Positions 51,647 through 62,632 are shown, numbered from the stretch's first letter. The stretch is DNA of 64,000 nucleotides from Ancylobacter polymorphus (GCF_030813495.1 NZ_JAUSUI010000006.1:372001-436000); one strand, 5' to 3'. The notes: a model not told the origin generated them from the letters alone. A program made the numbers and translations.

Positions 51647-51838
51647 TCCGGCCCGGCGCGGTCCATTTTCTCGCCGGGTAAGGCTGGGAGAGTTCGACGG
51701 CGGGGCGCGGGCGGACTATGTTCGGCTCGTCTTCTGGCGTAAAGACCATTCATTATGCCCGATACATGGATCTGAAATGGCGGGCTGGTGCTTAACCGCT
51801 GCTATCCGCCTGTTTGGCCTTCCGTTCCGGAGTGCTCG

Positions 51839-52318
51839 ATGAACCTGTCCCGCCCTGTTCTCCGCCTGGCTTCGGCCGCCGCTCTCGCCGCCCTGCTGGC
51901 CGGCTGCGCCTCCGCGCCGTCGCCGCAGCCGATCGAGCCGCCGCGCCCGCAGTTCACCTCGCCGATCACGGCGCAGCAGGTGGAAGGCAAATGGGGGCTG
52001 GCCGCCTATCACCGGCCGGAGGATGCGGCGCGCACCGAGGCGCAGGCCCGCCAGGGCTGCCGGCAGCCCTATGTCATCAATATCGGCCCGTCGGGCGGGT
52101 TCATGATGTATCTCGCCGATGATTCGTCCCCCTCCGAGGTGGTGTCGAAGCAGGTCGGCAACGGCCCGATCTATATCGGCCTGCCGGACGAGCCGCCGGG
52201 CGCGCGCTCGGACCGCGAAGTGGTTCGCTTCGACGGGCAGGTGCTGGTGCTCAAATGGCTCGACCCGGAAGTCGCCGGCCGCTACGGCACCATGGTCTAT
52301 GTCCGTTGCCCGGCGTGA
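51839..52318 (+). CDS. Hypothetical lipoprotein
   Basis: Envelope lipoprotein of 159 aa: signal with lipobox LAGC (LRLASAAALAALLAGCASAPS), then a short proline linker and a beta-rich domain (ITAQQVEGKWGLAAYHRPED, then INIGPSGGFMMYLADDS, and GTMVYVRCPA). Two cysteines in the mature part (QGCRQP, VRCPA) may form a disulfide. GGAG precedes the ATG at 51839. Common in Hyphomicrobiales without an assigned role. Confidence 0.75.
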   Translation: MNLSRPVLRLASAAALAALLAGCASAPSPQPIEPPRPQFTSPITAQQVEGKWGLAAYHRPEDAARTEAQARQGCRQPYVINIGPSGGFMMYLADDSSPSEVVSKQVGNGPIYIGLPDEPPGARSDREVVRFDGQVLVLKWLDPEVAGRYGTMVYVRCPA

Positions 52319-52464
52319 GCGGGCGGGACTGATTCGGAGCAGTCGCGACGAGCCGCCCGCGCAGGGCTGGGTTGCTCGCGGCTCCCGGCCGGCGGCTTGG
52401 AGGCACGGGGCCTCTCCGCTATGGTCCGGCCCGATTTCGGATCGAACGCGGGAGCCGCGCAGCC

Positions 52465-53253
52465 ATGGCGGGCGACACACAAGTGGTTGGCGACACACAG
52501 CAAGGCGCCGACACGCATTTCGGCTTCCGCACCGTGCCGCTGGAAGCCAAGCAGCGCATGGTCGACGAGGTGTTCCACTCGGTGGCGCGCCGCTACGACC
52601 TGATGAACGACCTCATGTCGATGGGCCTGCACCGGGTGTGGAAGGACCTGCTGGTCTCCCGCCTGCGCCCGCCGAAGAGTGATCGCGCCTTCCGCCTGCT
52701 CGATGTCGCCGGCGGCACGGGCGATGTGTCCTTCCGCACGGTGGAAGCCGGCGGGCCGGGCACCAGCGCTGTCGTCGCCGATATCAATGGCGGCATGCTC
52801 GGCGTCGGGCGGGAGCGGGCGCAGGGGCTCGGCCTCGCCGACCGCGTGGAGTTCGTCGAGGCCAACGCTGAATCGCTGCCCTTCGCCGACAAGAGTTTCG
52901 ACGCCGCAACGGTGGCCTTCGGCATCCGCAACGTGCCGCGCATGGACAAGGCGCTTGCCGAGATGCGGCGCGTGCTGAAGCCCGGCGGGCGCTGCTTCGT
53001 GCTGGAATTCTCCCGCGTCGACGTGCCGGGGTTGGACGCCATTTACGACGCCTATTCGTTCAAGTTAATTCCCGGCATGGGCAAGCTGGTGACGGGCGAC
53101 GCGGAGTCCTACCAGTATCTGGTCGAATCGATCCGCAAATTCCCCCCGCCGGAAGCCTTCGCCGATCTGATGCGCGGGGCGGGGTTCAGGCGCGTGGCGT
53201 GGCAGCCGCTCACCGGCGGCATCGTCGCGCTGCATTCCGGCGTGCGGATCTAG
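52465..53253 (+). CDS. ubiE: Ubiquinone/menaquinone methyltransferase UbiE
   Basis: SAM-dependent C-methyltransferase of 262 aa. Motifs: [53 protein letters not shown] (SAM motif I), [16 protein letters not shown] and [20 protein letters not shown], all diagnostic of UbiE. ATG 52465 is chosen over 52372 from motif positions. It is 4 bp before ubiB, as in most alphaproteobacteria. Confidence 0.95.
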   Translation: MAGDTQVVGDTQQGADTHFGFRTVPLEAKQRMVDEVFHSVARRYDLMNDLMSMGLHRVWKDLLVSRLRPPKSDRAFRLLDVAGGTGDVSFRTVEAGGPGTSAVVADINGGMLGVGRERAQGLGLADRVEFVEANAESLPFADKSFDAATVAFGIRNVPRMDKALAEMRRVLKPGGRCFVLEFSRVDVPGLDAIYDAYSFKLIPGMGKLVTGDAESYQYLVESIRKFPPPEAFADLMRGAGFRRVAWQPLTGGIVALHSGVRI

Positions 53254-53257
53254 CGCC

Positions 53258-54826
53258 GTGGCCACTCCCCTCGGCGATTATCTGCGCCTCGCGCGCGCCG
53301 GCTTCGTGATGGCACGCGAGGGTGTCGCCTCGCGCATCGACCCCGGCGTGCGCCCGCCCGGCTCCGAGCCGCTGTTCGCCCTCGCCGGGCTGATCGCGCG
53401 ACGCGGCCCGGCCTCCAGCGCCGCCCGGCTCGGCGCGGCGCTGTCCCGTCTCGGCCCGTCCTATGTGAAGCTGGGCCAGTTCCTCGCCACCCGCCCGGAT
53501 GTGGTCGGCCCGCAGCTCGCCCGCGACCTGGAGCTGCTGCAGGACCGCATGCCGCCCTTTCCGCAGGCGGTGGCGGAGGCGACCATCGCCCGCACCTTCG
53601 ACCGGCCTGTCGCCCAGGTCTATGCCCGGCTCGATCCGCCGCTCGCCGCCGCCTCGATCGCGCAGGTGCATCAGGGCGAGGTGATCGACCCCGACGGCAC
53701 CGCCCGCCGCGTGGCGGTGAAGGTGCTGCGCCCGGACGTGCAGCGCCGCTTCCGCATCGACCTCTCCTCCTTCTACCGCGCCGCCCGGCTCGGCGAGAGC
53801 ACCTCGCCCGAGGGCAAGCGGCTGCGGCTGGTGGCGGTGGTCGATACACTGGCGCGCTCGGTGTCGATGGAGATGGACCTGCGGCTGGAAGCGGCCGCCA
53901 TGTCCGAACTGGCGCAGAACACCGGCGAGGACGCCGATTTCCGCGTGCCCGCGGTCGACTGGGACCGCACCGGGCGCGAGGTGCTGACCACCGAATGGGT
54001 GGAGGGCATCAAGCTGAACAATCTGGAGGCGCTGCGCCAGGCCGGCCACGACCTGCCGCGCCTCGGCCAGATCGTCATGCAGTCCTTCCTGCGCCACGCG
54101 CTGCGCGACGGCTTTTTCCACGCCGACATGCACCCCGGCAATCTGTTCGTCGACGCCGACGGCAAGCTGGTCGCGGTGGATTGCGGCATTATGGGCCGGC
54201 TCGGGCAGAAGGAGCGGCGCTTCCTCGCGGAAATCCTGTTCGGCTTCATCACCCGCGACTGGCTGCGCACGGCGCAGGTGCATTTCGAGGCCGGCTATGT
54301 GCCGCCGCACCATTCGGTGGAGGATTTCGCCCAGGCGATCCGCGCCATTGGCGAGCCGATCTATTCGCGCCGCGCCGACCAGATTTCCATGGCCAAGCTG
54401 CTGACCCTGCTGTTCGAGGTCACGGCGCTGTTCGACATGCAGACGCGGCCGGAATTGCTGCTGCTGCAGAAGACCATGGTGGTGGTGGAGGGCGTCGCCC
54501 GCAGCCTCGACCCGCAGCTCGACATGTGGAAGACCGCCGAGCCGGTGGTGCGGGCGTGGATCGAGCGCAATCTCGGCCCCGCCGGGCGCATCGAGGAAAT
54601 GGCGGTCGGCATCGGGGCGGTGGGCCGCTCGCTGCAGACGCTGCCGGAACTCATCGCCCATGGCCAGCGCATCGCCGTGCAGCTCGATGCGGCCACCCGC
54701 GACGGGCTCACCCTCTCGCCCGCCAGCACCGAGGCCATCGGCCGGGCGGAGGGGCGGGGCAATCGCTGGGTAGCCGGCGCGCTGTGGGCGATCGCCGCGC
54801 TGCTGCTGGCGCAGATGCTGTTCTGA
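53258..54826 (+). CDS. ubiB: Ubiquinone biosynthesis protein UbiB
   Basis: ABC1/ADCK-type atypical kinase of 522 aa needed for ubiquinone synthesis. Features: the KxGQ motif in VKLGQFLATRPDV, alanine-rich loop PLAAASIAQVHQGEV in place of the glycine loop, catalytic HADMHPGNLFVD and metal site AVDCGIMGRL, and a C-terminal hydrophobic segment (VAGALWAIAALLLAQMLF). GTG start four bases after ubiE. Confidence 0.95.
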   Translation: MATPLGDYLRLARAGFVMAREGVASRIDPGVRPPGSEPLFALAGLIARRGPASSAARLGAALSRLGPSYVKLGQFLATRPDVVGPQLARDLELLQDRMPPFPQAVAEATIARTFDRPVAQVYARLDPPLAAASIAQVHQGEVIDPDGTARRVAVKVLRPDVQRRFRIDLSSFYRAARLGESTSPEGKRLRLVAVVDTLARSVSMEMDLRLEAAAMSELAQNTGEDADFRVPAVDWDRTGREVLTTEWVEGIKLNNLEALRQAGHDLPRLGQIVMQSFLRHALRDGFFHADMHPGNLFVDADGKLVAVDCGIMGRLGQKERRFLAEILFGFITRDWLRTAQVHFEAGYVPPHHSVEDFAQAIRAIGEPIYSRRADQISMAKLLTLLFEVTALFDMQTRPELLLLQKTMVVVEGVARSLDPQLDMWKTAEPVVRAWIERNLGPAGRIEEMAVGIGAVGRSLQTLPELIAHGQRIAVQLDAATRDGLTLSPASTEAIGRAEGRGNRWVAGALWAIAALLLAQMLF

Positions 54827-54908
54827 GACCGGTCCGGATCAACACGGGTTGCGTTTGAGACTTTTTGCAATCTGAAGGTGCTAACTTACCCCAAATGGTG
54901 TAATTCTA

Positions 54909-54931
54909 CTCCCCGCAACCTTTGCGGGGAG
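54909..54931 (+). promoter_or_regulatory. Hairpin covering the Shine-Dalgarno of the CxxCH protein
   Basis: Perfect 9-bp stem: CTCCCCGCA (54909-54917), loop ACCTT, TGCGGGGAG (54923-54931). The right arm contains GGGGAG, the ribosome-binding site seven bases before the ATG at 54939. When paired, it would block initiation, a structure seen in RNA thermometers and other translational switches. Alternatively it is a fortuitous end of the UbiB transcript; there is no T-tract. Confidence 0.55.
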
Positions 54932-54938
54932 AGAGACC

Positions 54939-56489
54939 ATGCGTGCCCTCACCATGCTGTGCCTCGCCGGAGCGGTCGGCCTTGCCACCGCCGCCGCGCA
55001 ATATGCCTACAGCCAGTCGCCCTATGTGCCGGCGGCGCAGTTCTGCGCCAATGGCACCAGCGCGCCCTGCTCGATCATCCCGGCCTATATCGGGCCGGAC
55101 CCGATGCTCGCGAACGCCGTCGGCTATAACGGAATCATCGCGGCGCCGCCGACCAGTGCCGCCCAGGATTCCCAGACGCCGTTCGACAACATGTCGTGGC
55201 AGAGCTTCGTCGGGCTGAACTGGATTTCCGGCACCGAATCCGCCCCCGCTTCCACCGGCCTCGCCGCCAGCGGCGCGCGCGTGTGGCAGACCTGGGCGAA
55301 AGTGAATCAGGTGTTCGGCAATTCGCCGGTGCAAGCCTCCTGCGCCAACCCCTCAAACCTGCCTGTGATTTCCATCGGCAGCGACGGCAAGGGCAATCCT
55401 TCGCAGAAGAACGACGACTATTACCAGGCGTCCACCGACGTGCCGCTGATCGACATCAACGGCAACTGGACGCTCTATGAGCGGCGGCTCAACGTCACCG
55501 AGATCGCCTATCTCGCCGCTCCCGGCGGCAACCCGCTCAACACGCTGCTCACCGTGGCCGGCCAGAACCGTTTCGTCGCCGGTGGCAACACGGTCGCCTT
55601 CGCGGCCTCTTCCACCGACCCGCTGGGCGCGCGTGGCTCCATGGAGCTGAAGATCGCCTGGCGTATCCTGGGGCCGAATGACGATGCTTCCCGCTACATC
55701 ACCCAGAACGTGCTGCTGGCGGTGGCGCCGGACCTCGTAAGCAACACCCAGCCCATCTGCGCCAATGTGACGGTCGGCATGGTCGGCATGCACATCATTC
55801 AGCGCAACCCCGCTTACGCCAAGAACGCCGCCCTGCTGCCGGAATGGATCTGGTCGACCTTCGAGCATGTCGACAACGCGCCGCTGGCGGCAACGACCTG
55901 CGATCCGGCCGCTCCGGTCGGCTGCGTGAACCTGAATCAGCCCTCCTGCGGCGCGGCGGCAGCGGGAAGCGGGGTGGCTTCCTATTTCGTGCCGTCCACT
56001 AGCTCGACGACCAACGTTCCGCCGACAGCCTCGTCCACCCTGCCCAATTTCGTCTGGAGCCCGGCCCAGCCCTATGCCAAGGGCTATGCGCAGCCGGTGA
56101 GCGTGGGGGCGCGCACGCTTTATTCCGGCCCGCAGGTGGTGCGCTGCTGGCAGGTCTACAGTCTGACGGTCGCGCTCAACCGGCAATGGCAGAAGGCGCT
56201 CGCCGGTTCGCCGCTGGCCAATTACCAGCTGGTCGGCACCCAATGGGGCGCCTCTATCGACGGCCGGGTCGCCCCTTATCCCAACGACGCCGTGCCCGGC
56301 CTGCTCTCTAACGCGACGCTGGAAACCTACATCCAGAACAATACTCAGCCGACCGCCTCTGGCGGTGTGGGTTCCTGCATTGGCTGCCACCGCGCGGCGA
56401 CGCTGGTGGACGGCAAGACCCCGGCCGATTTCAGCTTCCTGCCGAGCCTCGCCGCGCCCGCACCGACGCGGTTTCAGTTCGCGCAGTAA
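54939..56489 (+). CDS. Secreted hypothetical protein with C-terminal heme-binding CxxCH
   Basis: Protein of 516 aa. Signal peptide at the N-terminus (RALTMLCLAGAVGLATAAAQ). The mature part contains DNMSWQSFVGLNWISGTES, a large region rich in N, S, T and A, a MVGMHIIQRN segment with histidine, and, close to the end, a single CIGCH motif in VGSCIGCHRAATLVDGK that would attach one heme c. Family not recognised, but the SWQSFVGLNW stretch recalls uncharacterised cytochrome-like proteins. It lies between ubiB and coaBC, behind a hairpin over its ribosome-binding site. Confidence 0.72.
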   Translation: MRALTMLCLAGAVGLATAAAQYAYSQSPYVPAAQFCANGTSAPCSIIPAYIGPDPMLANAVGYNGIIAAPPTSAAQDSQTPFDNMSWQSFVGLNWISGTESAPASTGLAASGARVWQTWAKVNQVFGNSPVQASCANPSNLPVISIGSDGKGNPSQKNDDYYQASTDVPLIDINGNWTLYERRLNVTEIAYLAAPGGNPLNTLLTVAGQNRFVAGGNTVAFAASSTDPLGARGSMELKIAWRILGPNDDASRYITQNVLLAVAPDLVSNTQPICANVTVGMVGMHIIQRNPAYAKNAALLPEWIWSTFEHVDNAPLAATTCDPAAPVGCVNLNQPSCGAAAAGSGVASYFVPSTSSTTNVPPTASSTLPNFVWSPAQPYAKGYAQPVSVGARTLYSGPQVVRCWQVYSLTVALNRQWQKALAGSPLANYQLVGTQWGASIDGRVAPYPNDAVPGLLSNATLETYIQNNTQPTASGGVGSCIGCHRAATLVDGKTPADFSFLPSLAAPAPTRFQFAQ

Positions 56490-56497
56490 GGCGCGCT

Positions 56498-56529
56498 CCC
56501 GCCGCCGGCGTCCTCCTGCCGGCGGCGGG
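56498..56529 (+). terminator. Hairpin after the CxxCH protein gene
   Basis: Perfect 12-bp stem CCCGCCGCCGGC (56498-56509), eight-base loop, GCCGGCGGCGGG (56518-56529), nine bases after the stop. There is no T-tract, but the position and strength suit a transcription stop before coaBC. Confidence 0.6.
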
Positions 56530-56618
56530 CGTTCAGCATGTTCGCGGTTGCCCTTCGGCCGAATCGGCGTTTGGCTGTATGAACGCCCGACCTCCCGCTC
56601 CGGCCTTCGGGAAACGCC

Positions 56619-57848
56619 ATGCTCGCCACCAAGCGCCTTCTGCTCATCATCGGCGGCGGTATCGCCGCCTATAAGAGCCTCGACCTGATCCGCCGGCTGA
56701 AGGAACGCGGCGCCTCGGTGCGGGTGGTGATGACCTCCGCCGCGCAGCATTTCATCACCCCGCTGGCCGCCGGCGCGCTTTCCCATGATCGTGTGTTCAC
56801 CGAGCTGTTCGACCGCGAGGCGGAGCAGGATGTCGGCCATATCCGCCTCTCGCGCGAGGCGGATCTCGTCATTGTCGCCCCCGCCACCGCCGATCTGATG
56901 GCGAAGATGGCGCATGGGCTCGCGGACGACCTTGCCTCCGCCGTGCTGCTGGCGAATACGCGCCCGGTGCTGCTCGCCCCGGCGATGAACCCGGCCATGT
57001 GGGCGAACGCCGCCACACGGCGCAACGCGGCGCAGCTTGCCGCCGACGGGGTGCGCTTCGTCGGGCCGAATGCCGGCGCCATGGCCGAGCGCGGCGAGGA
57101 CGGGGCGGGGCGCATGGCCGAGCCGCTGGAAATCGTCGCCGCCGCCGCGCGGCTTCTGGGAGGCGACGGCCCGCTCAAGGGGCGGCATGTGCTGGTGACA
57201 TCGGGCCCGACGCATGAGCCGATCGACCCGGTGCGCTACATCGCCAACCGCTCCTCCGGCAAGCAGGGCCACGCCATCGCCGCCGCCGCCGCGCAGGCTG
57301 GCGCACGGGTAACGCTGGTGAGCGGGCCGGTGAACCTGCCCGACCCGTTCGGCGTCGAGGTCTGCCGCGTCGAGAGCGCGCGGGAGATGCTGGCGGCGGT
57401 GGAGGCCGCACTGCCGGCCGATGTCGCCATCTTTGCCGCCGCCGTGGCCGACTGGCGCGCCGCGCGTGAGGCCAGCGAGAAGATGAAGAAGGATGGCGGC
57501 GCCCTGCCGACGCTGGCGCTGACCGAGAATCCCGACATCCTCGCCACCATCGCGCAGCGGGTCGAGGGGCGCCCCGGCCTCGTCATCGGCTTCGCGGCAG
57601 AGACGCAGAATGTGGTGGCGTATGCGCAGGCAAAGCGCGCCCGCAAGGGCTGCGACTGGATCGTCGCCAATGACGTTTCCGCCCAGAGCGGCATTCCCGG
57701 CGGGGTGATGGGCGGGGACAGCAACGAAGTCCGCCTCATCACCGAGGCCGGGGTGGAGGCGTGGCCGCCCGCCTCCAAGAGCGAGGTCGCCGCGCGCCTC
57801 ATCGCCCGCATCATCGCCGCAACCGGCCCTGAGGAGACCCGCCCGTGA
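56619..57848 (+). CDS. coaBC: Bifunctional phosphopantothenoylcysteine decarboxylase/synthetase CoaBC
   Basis: Coenzyme A synthesis enzyme of 409 aa. CoaC half: [25 protein letters not shown] site [20 protein letters not shown] and substrate site [17 protein letters not shown]. CoaB half: [45 protein letters not shown] and ENPDILATI. It makes 4'-phosphopantetheine from phosphopantothenate and cysteine. It overlaps dut by GTGA. Confidence 0.95.
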   Translation: MLATKRLLLIIGGGIAAYKSLDLIRRLKERGASVRVVMTSAAQHFITPLAAGALSHDRVFTELFDREAEQDVGHIRLSREADLVIVAPATADLMAKMAHGLADDLASAVLLANTRPVLLAPAMNPAMWANAATRRNAAQLAADGVRFVGPNAGAMAERGEDGAGRMAEPLEIVAAAARLLGGDGPLKGRHVLVTSGPTHEPIDPVRYIANRSSGKQGHAIAAAAAQAGARVTLVSGPVNLPDPFGVEVCRVESAREMLAAVEAALPADVAIFAAAVADWRAAREASEKMKKDGGALPTLALTENPDILATIAQRVEGRPGLVIGFAAETQNVVAYAQAKRARKGCDWIVANDVSAQSGIPGGVMGGDSNEVRLITEAGVEAWPPASKSEVAARLIARIIAATGPEETRP

Positions 57849-58318
57849 GCCTCGCTGTCACCGTCCGCGTCCTCCCCCATGGCGAGGGCCTGCCGCTGCC
57901 CGCCTATGCCACGCCGGGCGCGGCCGGGCTCGACCTGATGGCGGCGCTGCCGGAGGGGGAGGCGCTGACGCTCGCCCCGCTCGCCCGCGCGGCGGTGCCG
58001 ACCGGGCTGGCGCTGGCCTTGCCGGAAGGCTTCGAGGCGCAGGTGCGCCCGCGCTCCGGGCTGGCGCTGAAACAGGGGCTGACGGTGCTGAACGCGCCGG
58101 GCACGGTCGATTCCGACTATCGCGGCGAGGTGAAGGTGATCTTGGTCAATCTCGGCACCGAGCCGGTGGTGCTGGAGCGCGGGCAGCGCATCGCGCAGAT
58201 GGTGGTGGCGCCGGTGACGCGCATTAATCTGGTCGAGAGCGGGGATTTCGACGAAACAACGCGCGGAGATGGTGGATTTGGCTCGACGGGGCTCGACGGC
58301 CGGCAAATATCGCGCTAG
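57845..58318 (+). CDS. dut: dUTP diphosphatase
   Basis: Trimeric dUTPase of 157 aa. The five motifs are present: [19 protein letters not shown], the ATG/catalytic loop [26 protein letters not shown] and the C-terminal [10 protein letters not shown] arm. It removes dUTP and supplies dUMP. GTG start overlaps coaBC. Confidence 0.95.
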   Translation: MSLAVTVRVLPHGEGLPLPAYATPGAAGLDLMAALPEGEALTLAPLARAAVPTGLALALPEGFEAQVRPRSGLALKQGLTVLNAPGTVDSDYRGEVKVILVNLGTEPVVLERGQRIAQMVVAPVTRINLVESGDFDETTRGDGGFGSTGLDGRQISR

Positions 58319-58327
58319 CCAAGAGCC

Positions 58328-58771
58328 ATGCCGCGCCTCTCCGATAAAAGCCTTCTCGCCATCGCCGCCGTCGTCGACGTGGCGTTGCACGCCCGTGGCG
58401 CACCGGTGGCGGCCAAGGCGCTCGCCGCGCGGCACGAATTGCCGCCGCGCCATCTGGAGCCGGTGCTGCAGGCCCTCGTCCATGCCGGCGTGCTCAAAGG
58501 CGTGCGCGGTCCGCGCGGCGGCTATGAGCTCGCCCGCGAGCGCCGGCGCATCACCGTGGCTGAAGTGGTCCGCGTGGTCGAGTCGGAAGGGGAGGAGGCG
58601 CTGGAAGGCTTCCCGCCCATCGTCCGCGACATCGTGCAGCCGGCGGTGGCCGAGGCCGAGCGCGCCTTCGAGACCGCGCTGGAAGGCGTGACGGTGGAAG
58701 ATCTCTGCCGCGCCGCCGCGCAGAACACGCTGCGCAAGGGCCTGCCGGAAGGCATAGATTTCACAATCTAG
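58328..58771 (+). CDS. Rrf2 family transcriptional regulator (CymR-like)
   Basis: Regulator of 147 aa. Rrf2 winged helix: KSLLAIAAVVDVALHARG, AAKALAARHELPPRHLEPVLQALVHAGVLKGVRGPRGGYELA. It lacks the three-cysteine cluster of IscR (a single Cys occurs late, in VEDLCRA), so it is not an Fe-S sensor of that type. Located ahead of cysK, it may sense sulfur or cysteine status as CymR does (inference from context). Confidence 0.85.
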   Translation: MPRLSDKSLLAIAAVVDVALHARGAPVAAKALAARHELPPRHLEPVLQALVHAGVLKGVRGPRGGYELARERRRITVAEVVRVVESEGEEALEGFPPIVRDIVQPAVAEAERAFETALEGVTVEDLCRAAAQNTLRKGLPEGIDFTI

Positions 58772-58886
58772 TTTTGTTCAAAATTTGTTTCCTCGACTTG
58801 GGAACGTGAATATGTTAGCGCTGCCGGCGAAAACAATTCGCCAATGACGGGCCGCGCGTGCGCCGGCCCGCTTGCTGGAGGCACCC
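58772..58886 (+). promoter_or_regulatory. AT-rich promoter region of cysK
   Basis: After the Rrf2 gene the sequence changes to AT-rich text (TTTTGTTCAAAATTTGTTTCC, then TTGGGAACGTGAATATG). GTTTCC and GGGAAC, ten bases apart, form a small imperfect inverted repeat that could be an Rrf2 site. GGAGG lies before the cysK ATG at 58887. Confidence 0.4.
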
Positions 58887-59873
<987 letters not shown>

Positions 59874-60019
59874 CCGGCCGCCACGCCTTGGCCTGTATAG
59901 GCCGCCTCCGGCCCTTCTAGAGCACACCCGGCTTCGCTAAAGTCGCGGTGATTCGATGCCCCGCCGCGCGCGGGGCGTCTGCCGGAGGTCGGCACGCGGC
60001 GAGGGGGAGACGGGCGCGG

Positions 60020-62632
60020 ATGGCGCATCCGGCCGACAACGGCGGGACGGGAGGCGACTGGCGCCGCGACGCGCGGGCCGGCATGCTTTCGCGCCCCTGG
60101 CGTCGGCAGCTGCGCCGCCTTGTGCGCCGTTCCGCGCGCCGCATGGCCGCGCTGCCGGGCGCTTCCCTTGCCCGCCTCGCGGTTCTGGCCGCCGCCACGC
60201 TTGCCGGCGGCGCGCTCGCCCTTTCCGGTGCGCGCGCCTATGCCCAGCCTGCCGGGGACGGCGTGTTCGCTGTGCTGGCGGTGCAGGACCCCAGCGCGCT
60301 GATCGGCCTCGCCCTCGTGGTCGGCCTCATCGTCTTCGCCGCCACCACCGCCATCGTGCATCTGCGCTACCGCCGGCAGTCGCTGCTGCGCGAGGCGGAA
60401 GCCTATGGCGAGATCGCCCGGCTGGAAGCGCAGATCGACGAGGCGCGCGCGCTGCTGATGGCGGAGCCGCAGATCGTCGTGGTCTGGCGCGATCCCGCCG
60501 GCGAGCCGGAGATCATCGGCAATACCCCCGCCTTTACCGGCGTGGTCGCGCCCGCCCGCATCCTCGCCTTCGGTTCCTGGCTGGTGCCGGCGGCGGCAAG
60601 CGAGATCGAGGCGGCGGTGGACCGGCTGCGGGCGCGCGGCACGCCGCTTACCGCCACGCTGGCGACGCAGGACGGGCGCTTCGTCGAGGCGGAAGGCCGC
60701 CCCGTCGGCTCGGCCGTGGTGCTGCGCCTGCGCGACATTACCGGCGTGCGGCTGGACCAGGCGCGGCTCGAAGTCGCCTATCGCGCCCTCGACGACGAGA
60801 CCACGGCGCTGCGCGCGCTGCTCGACGCGCTGCCCGCTCCCGTCTGGGTCGGCGGCGAGGACGGAAAGCTGCGCTGGAGCAACGCCGCCTACGCCCATGC
60901 GGTGGAAGCGCGCGACGGGCACGACGCGGCCGCGCGCGACCTCTGGCTGCTCGACCAGCAGAGCCGGGCCAAGGCGCAGAAGCTGCACGCGGCCAGCCTG
61001 CCGTTCAAGTCGCGCCAGCCGGTGGTGATCGCCGGCACGCGGCAGGTGCGCGATGTGCTGGAAGTGCCGGTCGGCGGCGGCGCCGCCGGCATCGCGCTCG
61101 ACGCCACCGAGGCGGAAACGGTGCGGGCCGAACTCGCCCATGTCATCGGCGCGCATCGCCGCACGCTGGACCAGCTCGCCACCGCGGTCGCCATCTTCGG
61201 CAAGGACCAGCGGCTGGTGTTTCACAATGCCGCCTATGCCAGCCTGTTCGAGCTCGACGCCGCCTTTCTCGACGACCGCCCGACCGACGGCGCGGTGCTC
61301 GACCGGCTGCGCGCGGCCCGGCGCCTGCCGGAACAGGCGGATTTCCGCGTCTGGCGCGAGGATCTGCACGCCGCCTACCGCGCCATCGAGCCGCGCGAGC
61401 ACTGGTGGCACCTTCCGGGTGGGCGCACGCTGCGCGTCGTCACCGCCCCGAACCCGGAAGGCGGCGTCACCTATCTGTTCGACGAAGTGACCGAGCGCCT
61501 GGCGCTGGAAAGCCGCTTCAATTCGCTCACCCGCATCCAGAGCGAGACGCTGGACGCGCTGGCCGAGGCGGTGGCGGTGTTCGGCAGCGACGGCCGGCTC
61601 GGCCTGTCCAACTCCGCCTTCCAGCGGCTCTGGCGTCTCGACAAGGCCGGGCTCGGCGCCCACCCGCATATCGACGCGGTGGCCGAGGCCTGCCGGCGCC
61701 TGACCGCCGACGGCACGGCCTGGCGCAAGCTGCGCGCCGCCGTCACCGGCATCGACGCGCGGGTGCCGACCGAATTCCGCCTGGAGCGCAGCGACGGCAT
61801 CATCCTCGACGGTTCCACCCAGCCGCTGCCGGATGGCGGCACGCTGGTGACGCTGCGCGACATCACCGACAGCGTGCAGGTGGAGCGCGCCCTGGTGGAG
61901 CGCAACGAGGCGCTGGTCGCCGCCGACCACCTCAAGAGCACGTTCGTCGGCCATGTCTCCTATGAGCTGCGCTCGCCGCTGACCACCATCATCGGCTTCG
62001 CCCAGTTGCTGGACGACACCGGCATCGGCCCGCTCAACCCCAAGCAGCGCGCCTATGTGAACCACATCACCGAGAGTAGCGCGGCGCTGCTTGCCATCAT
62101 CAACGACATTCTCGACCTCGCCACCATCGACGCCGGCGCGATGACGCTGGAACTCACCGATGTCGATCTGCGCGCGGCGATGGAGGCGGCGGCCGAAGGC
62201 GTGCGCGACCGCCTCGCCGAGGGCGGCATCCGCCTGTCCATCGAGCTGCCGCCCGCCGCCGGCACCTTCCGCGCCGATGCCAAGCGGGTGCGGCAGGTGC
62301 TCTATAACCTGCTCTCCAACGCCGTCGGCTTTGCGCCGGAGGGCTCCACCGTCACGCTCGCCGCCGAGCGGCGCGACGACAAGGTGGTGTTCCGCGTGCG
62401 CGACATGGGCCCGGGCATCCCGCCGGAAATCGGCGCGCGGGTGTTCGACCGTTTCGAGAGCCACACCGCCGGTTCGCGCCATCGCGGTGTCGGGCTCGGC
62501 CTGTCCATCGTGCGCTCGCTGGTGGCGCTGCATGGCGGTACGGTGAGCCTCAGCGCGGCGCCGGGCGGGGGCACGCTGGTGACCTGCATCTTCCCGCGCG
62601 CGGCGGATGCCGGCCGGGACGCGGCGGAGTAG
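60020..62632 (+). CDS. divL: DivL-type cell-cycle pseudo-histidine kinase (Tyr in place of His)
   Basis: Protein of 870 aa with two hydrophobic segments near the N-terminus, a long PAS-containing region and a histidine-kinase core at the C-terminus. The phosphoacceptor box reads HVSYELRSPLTTI: a Tyr (about residue 648 of this start) stands where kinases have His, which is the hallmark of DivL. The ATPase part retains N-box NLLSNAVGFAPEGS, G1 DMGPGIP and G2 GVGLGLSIV. DivL relays polarity signals to CckA. The ATG at 60020 is chosen for GAGG upstream; GTG 59948 is open too. Confidence 0.88.
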   Translation: MAHPADNGGTGGDWRRDARAGMLSRPWRRQLRRLVRRSARRMAALPGASLARLAVLAAATLAGGALALSGARAYAQPAGDGVFAVLAVQDPSALIGLALVVGLIVFAATTAIVHLRYRRQSLLREAEAYGEIARLEAQIDEARALLMAEPQIVVVWRDPAGEPEIIGNTPAFTGVVAPARILAFGSWLVPAAASEIEAAVDRLRARGTPLTATLATQDGRFVEAEGRPVGSAVVLRLRDITGVRLDQARLEVAYRALDDETTALRALLDALPAPVWVGGEDGKLRWSNAAYAHAVEARDGHDAAARDLWLLDQQSRAKAQKLHAASLPFKSRQPVVIAGTRQVRDVLEVPVGGGAAGIALDATEAETVRAELAHVIGAHRRTLDQLATAVAIFGKDQRLVFHNAAYASLFELDAAFLDDRPTDGAVLDRLRAARRLPEQADFRVWREDLHAAYRAIEPREHWWHLPGGRTLRVVTAPNPEGGVTYLFDEVTERLALESRFNSLTRIQSETLDALAEAVAVFGSDGRLGLSNSAFQRLWRLDKAGLGAHPHIDAVAEACRRLTADGTAWRKLRAAVTGIDARVPTEFRLERSDGIILDGSTQPLPDGGTLVTLRDITDSVQVERALVERNEALVAADHLKSTFVGHVSYELRSPLTTIIGFAQLLDDTGIGPLNPKQRAYVNHITESSAALLAIINDILDLATIDAGAMTLELTDVDLRAAMEAAAEGVRDRLAEGGIRLSIELPPAAGTFRADAKRVRQVLYNLLSNAVGFAPEGSTVTLAAERRDDKVVFRVRDMGPGIPPEIGARVFDRFESHTAGSRHRGVGLGLSIVRSLVALHGGTVSLSAAPGGGTLVTCIFPRAADAGRDAAE

